39,077 bases of DNA, from contig QKHS01000086.1 of the NCBI GenBank assembly GCA_003249955.1, forward strand, positions 1-39,077, read 5' to 3'. How positions within the stretch are numbered: the first letter of the stretch is position 1; every line of letters starts with the position of its first letter. The position numbers were made by a program, and so were the translations under genes. The notes beneath the pieces were generated by a model. That model made no database searches and had not been told where the DNA came from. It saw only the letters and a program-made list of their open reading frames with translations. Shown piece after piece: positions 24,169-32,128 of this stretch. The DNA comes from Bacteroidales bacterium. Its GTDB lineage: Bacteria > Bacteroidota > Bacteroidia > Bacteroidales > ML635J-15.

Positions 24169-25065
24169 ATGAGTTTTTTAACAAAGGAAAAAATATTCTC
24201 GGCAAAATGGTTCAAGGCAGTTATATACATTCTTGCAGGTACTTTTATTATGGCTACCGGATATGTGTATTTTATCTCTCCCTATAAAATTGCTCCGGGC
24301 GGAGTTTACGGTATTGCAATAGTTCTTCATCATTTATTCGGATTTCCCACCGGGGTTTCTGCACTTGCAATGGATATTCCTCTGACCCTGATAGGAATAA
24401 AAGTTCTTGGTCCGCGTTTCGGTTGGAAAACAGTTCTGGGATTTGTTTCAATGGCAGTTTTTGTCGATCTGCTGACTTATTTTCAGGGAGATGTTCCGTT
24501 AGTTGAAGGAGATGCACTTTTATCGGCAGTTTTCGGAGGCGTTTTACTTGGTGTTGGGCTTGGCCTTGTGTTTAAATCAAAAGCGACATCGGGAGGAAGC
24601 GATATTATTGCAATGATGATAAACAAACGCAGTAAAATACCGTTGGGACAATTAATGATTTATGTAGATTCTGTTATTGTGCTTGTTGGCCTTGTGGCTT
24701 TTAAAGACTGGAAAATTCCTTTGTACTCGTGGATTGTAATTTATATTACAGGAAAAGTTGTAGATCTGGTACTTCAGGGAGCCAGTTACGATAAAGCATT
24801 GTTTATTGTATCGGACAAGTATGAAGAAATAAGGTCTAAGATAATAGATGATTTAAGTCGCGGAGGAACAGTCTTTAACGGTGAAGGTATGTATAGTGCG
24901 GATGAAAAGAAAATAATTTACACAACAGTAAGTCGTCGCGAATTCGAAATATTAAAAGAATACATTTACGAAATAGATCCGGATGCATTTATTTCAGTTA
25001 TGAATACACATGAGATTTTAGGACACGGCTTTAAACCATTAAAAGAATCCGTTTCAAAAATATAG
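24169..25065 (+). CDS. YitT family membrane protein (with DUF2179 domain)
   Basis: Inner-membrane protein of the YitT/YebE type (298 aa). Five or six membrane segments lie between about 15 and 195, including FIMATGYVYFISPYKIAPGGVYGIAIVLHHLFG-type sequence, which is the typical first-half repeat of the family, and GGVLLGVGLGLVFKSKATSGG. A soluble C-terminal DUF2179 domain (about 205-290) has RGGTVFNGEGMYS and VNTHEILGHGF-like sequence. The family is widespread but its transported substrate or role is unknown. The TauE/SafE-like gene follows 16 bp later, so the two membrane proteins are probably made together. Confidence 0.93.
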   Translation: MSFLTKEKIFSAKWFKAVIYILAGTFIMATGYVYFISPYKIAPGGVYGIAIVLHHLFGFPTGVSALAMDIPLTLIGIKVLGPRFGWKTVLGFVSMAVFVDLLTYFQGDVPLVEGDALLSAVFGGVLLGVGLGLVFKSKATSGGSDIIAMMINKRSKIPLGQLMIYVDSVIVLVGLVAFKDWKIPLYSWIVIYITGKVVDLVLQGASYDKALFIVSDKYEEIRSKIIDDLSRGGTVFNGEGMYSADEKKIIYTTVSRREFEILKEYIYEIDPDAFISVMNTHEILGHGFKPLKESVSKI

Positions 25066-25081
25066 TTAACAATCCGATATA

Positions 25082-25888
25082 ATGTCAACAGATATTATTC
25101 ATAGTTTCGGGCTGGAAGTCTGGCATGTTTACGCTGTAATTGTTTTTTTAGGCATTCTTCAGGGAATAATAAATACTGTTGCAGGTTCAGGTACAGTTCT
25201 TATGTATTCGTTTTTGTCCGCATTGGGTATGCCTGTAAATGTTATAAACGGAACAGTAAGATTAGGGATAATATTTCAAACAGCAACATCATCCTATAAA
25301 TTTTATAAAAACAAAAAACTTGTACTTAAAAAAGGGCTGATTTTAGGTATTCCCATGATTATCGGTTCTGTTATAGGTGCAGAACTGGCAGTCTCAATAA
25401 ATATCGAAGTCTTTAAAAAAATTGTAGCTCTGGTGCTTCTCTTTATGCTTTTTCTGATGTTTTACAACCCACAAAAATGGATAGACGGACAATCAAAAGA
25501 ACGTCAGGCTAAAACCGGAATCTGGCAACTGCTGATATTTCTGGCTATTGGTTTTTATGGTGGCTTTATACATATCGGGGTAGGAATTTTTTTGTTATCA
25601 GCATTGGTCTTAAATGCCGGTTTTGATTTGGTAAATGCAAACGGATTAAAAGTCTTTCTGGTTTTAATGTATGCCCCGTTTGTTTTTACCGTTTATTTAA
25701 TCAGCGGGCAGATAGACTTATGGGTAGCTTTGTTTGCGGCTGTGGGAAATGTAATCGGAAGCTTAATAGGATCGGGTTTGGCAATAAAAAGAGGAGCCGG
25801 ATTTATAAGATCATTTCTGGTTGTGATAATACTTGCTTTTTCATTACATCTTTTGGGCGTATGGAAGTTTTTATTCGGGTTGTTTTAA
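25082..25888 (+). CDS. TauE/SafE family permease
   Basis: Inner-membrane permease (268 aa) with about eight membrane segments. The N-terminal motif FLGILQGIINTVAGSG and the related second-half motif GFYGGFIHIGVGIFLLSAL are the inverted-repeat signature of TauE/SafE (formerly DUF81). Members export sulfite, sulfoacetate or other organic anions; the substrate here is not predictable. A sulfate-reduction cluster exists 7 kb downstream, so sulfite export is conceivable, but the distance makes the link weak. Probably transcribed with yitT-like 24169. No terminator was seen before the next promoter. Confidence 0.92.
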   Translation: MSTDIIHSFGLEVWHVYAVIVFLGILQGIINTVAGSGTVLMYSFLSALGMPVNVINGTVRLGIIFQTATSSYKFYKNKKLVLKKGLILGIPMIIGSVIGAELAVSINIEVFKKIVALVLLFMLFLMFYNPQKWIDGQSKERQAKTGIWQLLIFLAIGFYGGFIHIGVGIFLLSALVLNAGFDLVNANGLKVFLVLMYAPFVFTVYLISGQIDLWVALFAAVGNVIGSLIGSGLAIKRGAGFIRSFLVVIILAFSLHLLGVWKFLFGLF

Positions 25889-25913
25889 TAATACAGGAAT
25901 AAATTAATTTTTG

Positions 25914-25921
25914 TATCTTGC
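25914..25921 (+). promoter_or_regulatory. Imperfect -7 promoter element for the C45-like hydrolase
   Basis: TATCTTGC lacks one T of TAnnTTTGC. It lies 20 nt before the ATG at 25942 and overlaps an in-frame TTG (25918), which argues against that TTG as start. Confidence 0.4.
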
Positions 25922-25941
25922 AAAATAAAAACCCACTAAAC

Positions 25942-27447
25942 ATGAAAAATACTTTTCTATCTGCATTATTTATTCTCATATTTTCAAACTTATTTTCGCA
26001 ACAGGTAAATGGAATAATAATATTTTCCGATGACCAGTTTAAGGTTGTAAAAGTGTGGGGAACACATGAAGAACGTGGTTATGCAGCAGGCTACATACTG
26101 GTAGAAGGAATAGATGATTTATTTGATAACTATCTCATGCCTGCATTCGGTTCCTATTATTCTGTGGCAAGAAATCTTATGCAAACCGATGCCCACATAA
26201 AAATTGATTCCGTATATATCCGTGAAGCTATGGGAATGGCAAACGGGATTAATGCAAGCGGAGAAATGAGCATGACTGTTGATTATATTGATGTTTTGCT
26301 TGCAAACTCGTTTCTGGATTTCCAGAACTTTTTAGGTAAAGGCCTGGGGCTTGATAACGGCTGCTCTAGTCTTATTAGCTGGGGAACAGCAACAGCCGGG
26401 ACAGATCTTGACGGAAAATCTGTAATCTCACGGCACATGGATTGGGACGATCAGCCAGTTATAATAAGAAATCAGGTTATGATAATTCATATTCCGGCAG
26501 AGGAAAACGAGCAACCATGGTTACTTATTGGTTTTGCCGGTCAAATGTCTGTATTGTCCGGGTTTAACTCATCAGGTGTGGCTGTAATGCAGCACATGTT
26601 GTCGGATGAATACACGGCAGCTTCGGTAAACAGGGGTTATGAGCCGGTTTGGTTCAGTATGCGCAAAGCAATAGAAATTAATGATTACAATAATGATGGC
26701 ATTAATAATTGTCTTGACATAAATGATGTTATAAGCGAAAACCTTAACGGATATGCCGACAGTTATATTATTACCGGAGTGGCTCCGTCTTCAAATATTG
26801 ATGATGATAAAATAGCGACAATTATTGAAACAGCACCTGCAGAACCTTATATTACGATAAGAAATACCGGCTACGAAGACGGTATTCCGGACAAAAATCT
26901 GTATGCGGCAAACTGGACAATTGCAAGAAATAATCAATTGCACTATTGCTCACGCTACAATGCTGTAATGGAACACATTGGAGACGGGACATTAATAGGG
27001 AAGCATGAAAATTACTTGCTGATGTTGAATTACAGCAGTTCCTGCAGTTTCGGGTGGAACGGAAATATTCAGTTCATGCAGTATGTGCCGGAAGATAACA
27101 GTCTTAAACTTGCATATCATACAACCGGAGGAGTTCAGGCGTGTGAAAATACCCCGGTTGAATATGATACTGAACAACTGTTTGAAATGCCGGTGATCGT
27201 AAATCAGCCAAAAATGAAATCGAAAATTAAAACATATCCAAACCCTGCAAAAACGGAAATAACTGTTTTTATTCCGGGGCAAAACGGGGTCGATGAGTTG
27301 GATATTTACGATTCTGCCGGGGTACTGGTTAAAAGTCAGTTTGTTCAGCCCGGTGAAATAAAAATGGAAATATCAGACTTAATGCCCGGGAACTATTTCA
27401 TAAGAATGAAGAAGTCCGGATTTGAAGGCCGTTTTGTAATTAATTGA
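25942..27447 (+). CDS. C45-like N-terminal-nucleophile hydrolase exported by T9SS
   Basis: Secreted hydrolase (501 aa). Signal peptide about 1-20 (ending LFSQ). The body resembles peptidase family C45 / phospholipase B-like Ntn hydrolases: WGTHEERGYAAGYI at the start, then DNGCSSLISWG with probable nucleophile Cys141, DGKSVISRHMDWDD (the conserved Arg-x-x-Asp-Trp region) and GFAGQMSVLSGFNSSGVAVM. In this fold, the Cys becomes N-terminal by self-cleavage, so residues up to 140 may be a propeptide. The last 75 residues, with KTYPNPAKTEI and GNYFIRMKKSG, form a type A T9SS sorting domain. The substrate (acyl amide, lipid or bile-salt-like) is unknown. The ATG was chosen for the signal peptide. 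Confidence 0.87.
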   Translation: MKNTFLSALFILIFSNLFSQQVNGIIIFSDDQFKVVKVWGTHEERGYAAGYILVEGIDDLFDNYLMPAFGSYYSVARNLMQTDAHIKIDSVYIREAMGMANGINASGEMSMTVDYIDVLLANSFLDFQNFLGKGLGLDNGCSSLISWGTATAGTDLDGKSVISRHMDWDDQPVIIRNQVMIIHIPAEENEQPWLLIGFAGQMSVLSGFNSSGVAVMQHMLSDEYTAASVNRGYEPVWFSMRKAIEINDYNNDGINNCLDINDVISENLNGYADSYIITGVAPSSNIDDDKIATIIETAPAEPYITIRNTGYEDGIPDKNLYAANWTIARNNQLHYCSRYNAVMEHIGDGTLIGKHENYLLMLNYSSSCSFGWNGNIQFMQYVPEDNSLKLAYHTTGGVQACENTPVEYDTEQLFEMPVIVNQPKMKSKIKTYPNPAKTEITVFIPGQNGVDELDIYDSAGVLVKSQFVQPGEIKMEISDLMPGNYFIRMKKSGFEGRFVIN

Positions 27448-27475
27448 AAAACACTTTAAATTTTGACTAATGTTC

Positions 27476-27484
27476 TATCTTTGC
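27476..27484 (+). promoter_or_regulatory. -7 promoter element abutting the DUF454 gene
   Basis: TATCTTTGC is an exact consensus match. Only 8 nt separate it from the ATG at 27493, so the transcript is expected to have almost no leader. It also rules out an in-frame TTG at 27463. Confidence 0.65.
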
Positions 27485-27492
27485 CACCTGAA

Positions 27493-27882
27493 ATGAAGAA
27501 CATTGTCAAAATACTTTACATCTTTCTGGGGAGCCTTACCCTTGTTATTGCCGTGTTTGGTGTTGTAATCCCGGGTTTGCCCGTTACTCCGTTTTTGTTG
27601 CTTACAGCCTGGTTTTATGTGCGTTCTTCAGAAAAACTGTTTAAATTGCTTATTAATAACAAGTTTCTTGGCCGGTACATACTCAAATTTAAGAAAGATA
27701 AAGGAATGAGCCGAAGAACAAAGATATATTCGATCTCTCTTATGTGGTTTATGATACTGGCATCAACAATTTTTTTTATTGAAAGTCTGATTGTCCGTAT
27801 TGTGGTAATTGGGGCAGGTATAGCAGGCACAATTGTAATGGGATTTATAATTAAAACAGTAAAAATATCTTCAGAAAGTTAA
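27493..27882 (+). CDS. DUF454 (YbaN-like) membrane protein
   Basis: Small inner-membrane protein (129 aa) of the DUF454/YbaN family. The first segment contains the diagnostic LGVVGxVLPGLPTTPFLL-like sequence, here VFGVVIPGLPVTPFLLL, followed by AWFYVRSSEKLFKLL and the NKFLGRYILKF region. Two more membrane segments occupy the C-terminal half (ISLMWFMILASTIFFI and IVVIGAGIAGTIVMGF). The function of the family is unknown. It lies 45 bp after the C45-like gene but has its own consensus -7 element, so it is probably an independent unit. Confidence 0.92.
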   Translation: MKNIVKILYIFLGSLTLVIAVFGVVIPGLPVTPFLLLTAWFYVRSSEKLFKLLINNKFLGRYILKFKKDKGMSRRTKIYSISLMWFMILASTIFFIESLIVRIVVIGAGIAGTIVMGFIIKTVKISSES

Positions 27883-27929
27883 AAATTGTTAATTTCTGTA
27901 ATAAATCGTTTAAATGTTGATAATTATTT

Positions 27930-27937
27930 TATCTTTG
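27930..27937 (+). promoter_or_regulatory. -7 promoter element for the SPFH gene
   Basis: TATCTTTG, 34 nt before the ATG at 27972. Confidence 0.6.
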
Positions 27938-27971
27938 TAGTTAAATAATAATTAACTAAAACTTTAACATC

Positions 27972-28850
27972 ATGGGAATTCAATTTTATTTCATTATCGG
28001 GGCAATACTCCTTGTGTTCCTGCTTTCAGGTATCAAAATTATCCGTCCTACACACAGAGGTTTGATAGAAAGACTTGGGAAATATTACAAATTTGCTAAT
28101 CCGGGATTTCACTGGATTATTCCTGTAATTGATAAAATATACAGGGTAAATATTACCGAACAGATGGTTGATGCCCAGCCACAGGAGATTATTACAAATG
28201 ATAATCTTAATGCCAGCGTTGATGCACAGGTGTATTTCAAGGTAAACAGTGATGAGGATAGCGTTAAAAATTCTCAGTACAACGTAAATAACTATCAGTG
28301 GCAGATTGTTAACTTAGCCCGTACAACCTTAAGAAATATCATAGGTACCCTTACACTGAAATCAGCAAACAGTGAACGTGGAAAAATCAATGCTGAATTG
28401 CACCGTACACTTTGTGACGAAACAAGAACATGGGGTATTGATATTGTTCGTACCGAGCTTAAACAAATTGATCCTCCGAGAGATGTACAGGAAACAATGA
28501 ATAAAGTTGTTAAAGCAGAAAACGAAAAGATTGCTGCTATTGACTATGCAACTGCTGCTGAGACTTCTGCTGACGGAACAAAACGTTCTAAAATTAAAGA
28601 AGCAGAAGGTTACAAACAGTCAAAAATTCTTCATGCAGAAGGGGAAGCAGAAGCTATCAGATTGGTTAACGAGGCTGCAGATAAGTACTTTGTCGGAAAT
28701 GCACAGTTGATGAAAAAGCTTGAAGCTTTGGAAATCTCTTTGAAAGACAATGCTAAAATTGTTATTCCTGAAGGATCTGATCTGGTAAATATCATTGGTG
28801 ATATGGCAGGCGTTTTACCTATTGACAGGAAAACTAAAAAAGCAGAATAA
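27972..28850 (+). CDS. SPFH/Band 7 (stomatin/paraslipin-like) membrane protein
   Basis: Membrane-anchored scaffold protein (292 aa). One N-terminal hydrophobic segment (about 4-20) leads to IIRPTHRGLIERLGKYYKF, the opening of the Band 7 domain. NPGFHWIIPVIDKIYRVNITEQ, NASVDAQVYFKV and WGIDIVRTELKQIDPP follow. An Ala/Glu/Lys-rich helix (about 175-245) with AEGYKQSKILHAEGEAEAIRL is the usual coiled coil that forms rings. Members organise membrane microdomains and modulate proteases; many are paired with an NfeD gene, which is not seen here. A terminator follows. Confidence 0.95.
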   Translation: MGIQFYFIIGAILLVFLLSGIKIIRPTHRGLIERLGKYYKFANPGFHWIIPVIDKIYRVNITEQMVDAQPQEIITNDNLNASVDAQVYFKVNSDEDSVKNSQYNVNNYQWQIVNLARTTLRNIIGTLTLKSANSERGKINAELHRTLCDETRTWGIDIVRTELKQIDPPRDVQETMNKVVKAENEKIAAIDYATAAETSADGTKRSKIKEAEGYKQSKILHAEGEAEAIRLVNEAADKYFVGNAQLMKKLEALEISLKDNAKIVIPEGSDLVNIIGDMAGVLPIDRKTKKAE

Positions 28851-28868
28851 AAAATCTTAATATATGAG

Positions 28869-28905
28869 ATAGCCCGGATCTTTATGGTTCGGGCTATTTA
28901 TTTAT
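28869..28905 (+). terminator. Rho-independent terminator after the SPFH gene
   Basis: ATAGCCCGGA pairs with TTCGGGCTAT (10 pairs with one G-T) around a 9-nt loop, followed by a T-rich stretch. It lies about 20 bp past the stop. Confidence 0.85.
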
Positions 28906-28928
28906 AATATAGACTGTCGTTTGTTGGT

Positions 28929-29015
28929 ATGCTTTTTGAATATGGCATGCGTCGTGAAAACGGAACTGTTAACCGTAAGAAAAAACAGGGTGAATCCGAA
29001 AAACCTGAAGAGTAG
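28929..29015 (+). CDS. Possible 28-residue small protein
   Basis: A short frame from ATG to TAG lies between the SPFH terminator and the Ig-like lipoprotein gene. It encodes a very charged peptide (opens MLFEYGMRREN, ends ESEKPEE) with a basic middle and acidic end. The codons look like those of neighbouring genes and the next gene starts 22 bp later, so it could be a real small gene or the surviving end of a lost one. It shows no recognised family, signal peptide or clear promoter. A stop lies in frame 21 bp upstream of the ATG, so the frame is not longer. Confidence 0.25.
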   Translation: MLFEYGMRRENGTVNRKKKQGESEKPEE

Positions 29016-29037
29016 GAAAATCTAAAACATAACATTT

Positions 29038-30534
29038 ATGAAAAAAATTGGAATCAAAAATTTGTTAACAACAATGTGTCTGGCACTTTTCGGATTTTTT
29101 CTTATTGTTGGAACCGGGTCGTGTAAAAAAGACAAAGAAGAAGAGGCTGCTGATAAAAATTACGTTTTGATTATTGAAAACGGTGCACAAAAGATCAGCC
29201 CGGATCAATCACTTACGTATTCTGCAAAATTGGTAGATAAAGACGGGAATTCAACAGAACCGTCAAATGTTACATGGTCAACATCTGGTTCTTCAATTGC
29301 CACAATTTCTTCAACAGGGGTTATAAGTGCGGTTGGCGAGGGTATGGTCACAGTTACAGCATCTGTAACAATTGACGGAGTAACATTAACAGCTAAAGCA
29401 CCTTTGGGAATTTATGCCCCGTCTTTGTTTACGGTAGCTCCGTGTGCTATTCTTTATGAAGTTGGCGGAGAAATTCAGTTGGAAGCAATTCATTTAACTA
29501 CTTCGGGGGTTGTTGAACCAAACTGTTCATATGAATCAAGCGATGCTACGGTCGCTTCAGTATCAGGTAGCGGTCTTGTGACTTTCAACAAAGCAGGAAG
29601 TTGTTATATTACTGTAACCGCAACCAGCATAAATGGAAATCCTGTGAGCATTGTGCCTGTTACAGTTATTGCTCCTTACGTGATAGAGCTTCCTGTTGTA
29701 AGAGTAGAAGTTAATCCTCCTTCTGCTGATTTATTCCAGAATGAAACCGTACAGCTAACAGCAAAAGCTTTTAATTTTGATGGTGAGCAGGTAAGCGGGA
29801 AAACTCCCGTCTGGACCTCTGCAAATACTGACGTGGTTACTGTAAGCAGTTCGGGGCTGGTAACTCCTGTAAATCCTGGTGAAACCAATGTATATGCAAT
29901 GGTTGACGGAATAATCGGACAGGCAAGTCTTATTGTTAACCCTGATACACTTGTTGTTGTCGAGCCTTTTTATGTAAATATTCCGGCTGGTGGAACAAAA
30001 CAATTTACTGCAAAAGCTTACCATCTTACCAGAACAACAGCAACAGAATTAACAGGTGTGAATTTTGCCTGGGAAATTCCAACTTATGGATTTGCAATGT
30101 TTGATATTGCAACTGTAAATAACTCAGGACTTGTTACAATGAAATCAGATGCAATGCCTGGCATGATGACTTACGTTGTAGCTTATGATGTAAACAATAT
30201 GTATGTTGGCGGAGCTTCGGCTATTATTGCTGCAGTTGCTGACGATTGTGACTGCGGAACCGGAAATGCAAATGTTGACCATATTACCGTGAATCAGACA
30301 ACAGTTAATCTCAATATGATGGGAGTCTCAACTTTCCAGATAAATGCAACTGCTTACGATGCTCAGAATAATCCGGTTGCTGTTGATTTGGTTTACTGTT
30401 CAAATAATATTATGGCAGCAAGTGTAGATAGTGATGGGCTTATCGTTGCTGCCGGTCAGGGAGAAGCAACAATTAAAGTTTGTGCCGGTACTGTTTCTAA
30501 AGAAATTACCGTAAATGTTTCGTTATTTAAATAA
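29038..30534 (+). CDS. Surface lipoprotein with about five Ig-like (Big_2) domains
   Basis: Exported lipoprotein (498 aa). The leader ends in GTGSC (lipidated Cys29), followed by KKDKEEEAAD. An acidic cluster right after the Cys resembles the lipoprotein export signal that sends Bacteroidota lipoproteins to the cell surface. Five Ig-like modules of about 85-95 residues follow. The clearest Big_2 signatures are VTWSTSGSSIATISSTGVIS with VGEGMVTVTAS, and PVWTSANTDVVTVSSSGLVT with NPGETNVYAMV. The fourth and fifth are looser, and a DCDCG hinge precedes the last. Such proteins usually mediate adhesion or matrix binding. A strong terminator follows. Confidence 0.92.
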   Translation: MKKIGIKNLLTTMCLALFGFFLIVGTGSCKKDKEEEAADKNYVLIIENGAQKISPDQSLTYSAKLVDKDGNSTEPSNVTWSTSGSSIATISSTGVISAVGEGMVTVTASVTIDGVTLTAKAPLGIYAPSLFTVAPCAILYEVGGEIQLEAIHLTTSGVVEPNCSYESSDATVASVSGSGLVTFNKAGSCYITVTATSINGNPVSIVPVTVIAPYVIELPVVRVEVNPPSADLFQNETVQLTAKAFNFDGEQVSGKTPVWTSANTDVVTVSSSGLVTPVNPGETNVYAMVDGIIGQASLIVNPDTLVVVEPFYVNIPAGGTKQFTAKAYHLTRTTATELTGVNFAWEIPTYGFAMFDIATVNNSGLVTMKSDAMPGMMTYVVAYDVNNMYVGGASAIIAAVADDCDCGTGNANVDHITVNQTTVNLNMMGVSTFQINATAYDAQNNPVAVDLVYCSNNIMAASVDSDGLIVAAGQGEATIKVCAGTVSKEITVNVSLFK

Positions 30535-30580
30535 AACAGCGGTTATAAGTTCTAAATGCATTTTTGCATATAATCAGTAT

Positions 30581-30612
30581 AAAAAAGGACGCAATACTTT
30601 GCGTCCTTTTTT
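30581..30612 (+). terminator. Rho-independent terminator after the Ig-like lipoprotein gene
   Basis: A perfect 14-bp inverted repeat, AAAAAAGGACGCAA with TTGCGTCCTTTTTT and a 4-nt loop. It can work in both directions, as A-tract and T-tract flank it. Its T-tract runs straight into the next promoter. Confidence 0.93.
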
Positions 30613-30614
30613 GT

Positions 30615-30623
30615 TATCTTTGC
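30615..30623 (+). promoter_or_regulatory. -7 promoter element for the methyltransferase gene
   Basis: TATCTTTGC, exact consensus, begins 2 bp after the preceding terminator and lies 22 nt before the ATG at 30646. Confidence 0.65.
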
Positions 30624-30645
30624 ACACTAATACATATAGATCAAA

Positions 30646-31842
30646 ATGAACGAAAACGAAAAAAAAGATCAGTTTTTAACCGAATTGACAAACAGTATCA
30701 ACGATAACAGATTCGTAAAACTGACACTCTCAAACTATAAAGGCACAGAAGAAAATCTGAAAAATATTTATGCAAAGAGGATAATTATTAAAAACGAAAA
30801 TAAAATAAGTTTTACATACCGTTATAAAACTAAAGATATCGTTAAGAATTACTCTGTTAATGAAGCTATAGAATTATGTAGCGCTTTATTGGAAAATGAT
30901 TTTCGTATTGCAACGCTGATGACAATTACCAACGATTTTGTTTTTGAAAATGTGAACAGCAATAAATCGAATTTTAGAATTTTGACGGCTTCTGTAAAAG
31001 AGCTTCCTTCTATGAGCCATGATAACTTAAAAAACCGAAAAATAGGAGAGGTTAAAGGGAAAAAATATCTTCACTTGCTCGATATTTCTGATGAAAACGG
31101 GAAAGTTTATGCAAAATCTCAGGATAAGTTCAAACAAATCAATCATTATATTGAAATTCTTAGTTCGTTGCTTAAGGATTTACCACAAAAAGAAATAATC
31201 AGGATAGCAGATATGGGTTCGGGGAAAGGCTATCTTACATTTGCATTATATGATTATCTTACAAATGAACTTAATTTAAATGCCGGAATAACCGGAGTTG
31301 AGTTCCGAAAAGAGCTTGTGAAATTATGCAATGATATTTCAGTAAAATCAGAATTCTCAAATCTTAAATTTGTCGAAGGCACTATAGAAGAATATGAATG
31401 TGCAGAACTTGATGTTATGATAGCACTTCACGCTTGTAACACTGCAACTGATGATGCTATTGCCAAGGCAATAAACGCTGATGCCGGATTAATTGTGGTA
31501 GCTCCGTGTTGCCAGCATCAGATAAGGCAGGAAATAGAAAAATCGCAAAAAGAAAATACATTGAGCCCGGTAATTAAGCATGGAATTTTTCTTGAACGTC
31601 AGGCCGAGCTTATCACAGACGGGATAAGAGCGTTGGTTATGGAATATTACGGTTACAAAACAAAAGTTGTTGAGTTTATTTCCGATGCTCATACCCATAA
31701 AAATATTATGATAATAGGGCAAAAGACAACTAAGAAAGATAAGAATCCGGAAGTATTGCGAAAAATTGATGATATAAAAGAAATGTTTGGAATAGAGGAA
31801 CATTATTTATTGAAAATATTGGGCTTGCAGAATAAGAAATAA
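30646..31842 (+). CDS. SAM-dependent methyltransferase (Methyltransf_32 / METTL25-like)
   Basis: Cytoplasmic protein (398 aa). The C-terminal two thirds form a Rossmann-type methyltransferase. IADMGSGKGYLTFALYDYL (about 188-206) is the SAM-binding motif I, GVEFRKEL the acidic end of strand 2, and VMIALHACNTATDDAI and VVAPCCQHQIRQEI the later motifs. The PCCQH signature is typical of the Methyltransf_32 group. The N-terminal 150 residues look like an RNA- or substrate-binding part (ILTASVKELPSMSHDNLKNRKI). The substrate is unknown; related eukaryotic proteins are poorly characterised, and RNA or protein methylation are both possible. The gene is flanked by a promoter and an intergenic repeat region. 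Confidence 0.9.
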   Translation: MNENEKKDQFLTELTNSINDNRFVKLTLSNYKGTEENLKNIYAKRIIIKNENKISFTYRYKTKDIVKNYSVNEAIELCSALLENDFRIATLMTITNDFVFENVNSNKSNFRILTASVKELPSMSHDNLKNRKIGEVKGKKYLHLLDISDENGKVYAKSQDKFKQINHYIEILSSLLKDLPQKEIIRIADMGSGKGYLTFALYDYLTNELNLNAGITGVEFRKELVKLCNDISVKSEFSNLKFVEGTIEEYECAELDVMIALHACNTATDDAIAKAINADAGLIVVAPCCQHQIRQEIEKSQKENTLSPVIKHGIFLERQAELITDGIRALVMEYYGYKTKVVEFISDAHTHKNIMIIGQKTTKKDKNPEVLRKIDDIKEMFGIEEHYLLKILGLQNKK

Positions 31843-31850
31843 GTATAGAC

Positions 31851-32115
31851 ATAAAGACACAAAGTTACAAAGACACAAAGAAAATAAAGAAGGAAAAAAC
31901 CTGGTGTCTTAGTGTTTTAGTCTCGCTGAGGGCTAAAGCCGTTAGTGGTAAAAAAAAACTTTAGTTTAAAAGGCAAATTAAAAGATAATTAGCCACAAAA
32001 GCACGAAATCACGAAAAAGGTAATGAGCCTTTAGTGTTTTAGTTGCAAGAGAAAGAAAACATAGTGGCGATAAAGAAAGAAAAATAAACTTTGTGTCTTA
32101 GTGTCTTAGTGGCAA
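31851..32115. repeat. Intergenic block of short dispersed repeats (CTTTGTGTCTTAGTG family)
   Basis: The 286-bp gap between the methyltransferase and GNAT genes holds at least five related copies in both orientations. 31851-31884 has AAAGACACAAAG twice. 31903-31920 has GTGTCTTAGTGTTTTAG. 31991-32017 begins AGCCACAAAAGCACG. 32027-32048 has GCCTTTAGTGTTTTAGTTGC. 32089-32115 has CTTTGTGTCTTAGTG followed by TCTTAGTGGC. Forward and reverse copies can pair, so the block could fold into one long imperfect hairpin. A GGCTAAAGCC palindrome (31931-31940) lies within it. No gene, CRISPR spacer pattern or transposase is present. A sixth copy lies at 35662-35690. Confidence 0.8.
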
Positions 32116-32128
32116 TAAAAGATTTGTT

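Noticed and set aside
31851-32115. Repeat block as a CRISPR array
   Set aside because: Units are short, diverged and in both orientations, with no regular unique spacers and no cas genes nearby.
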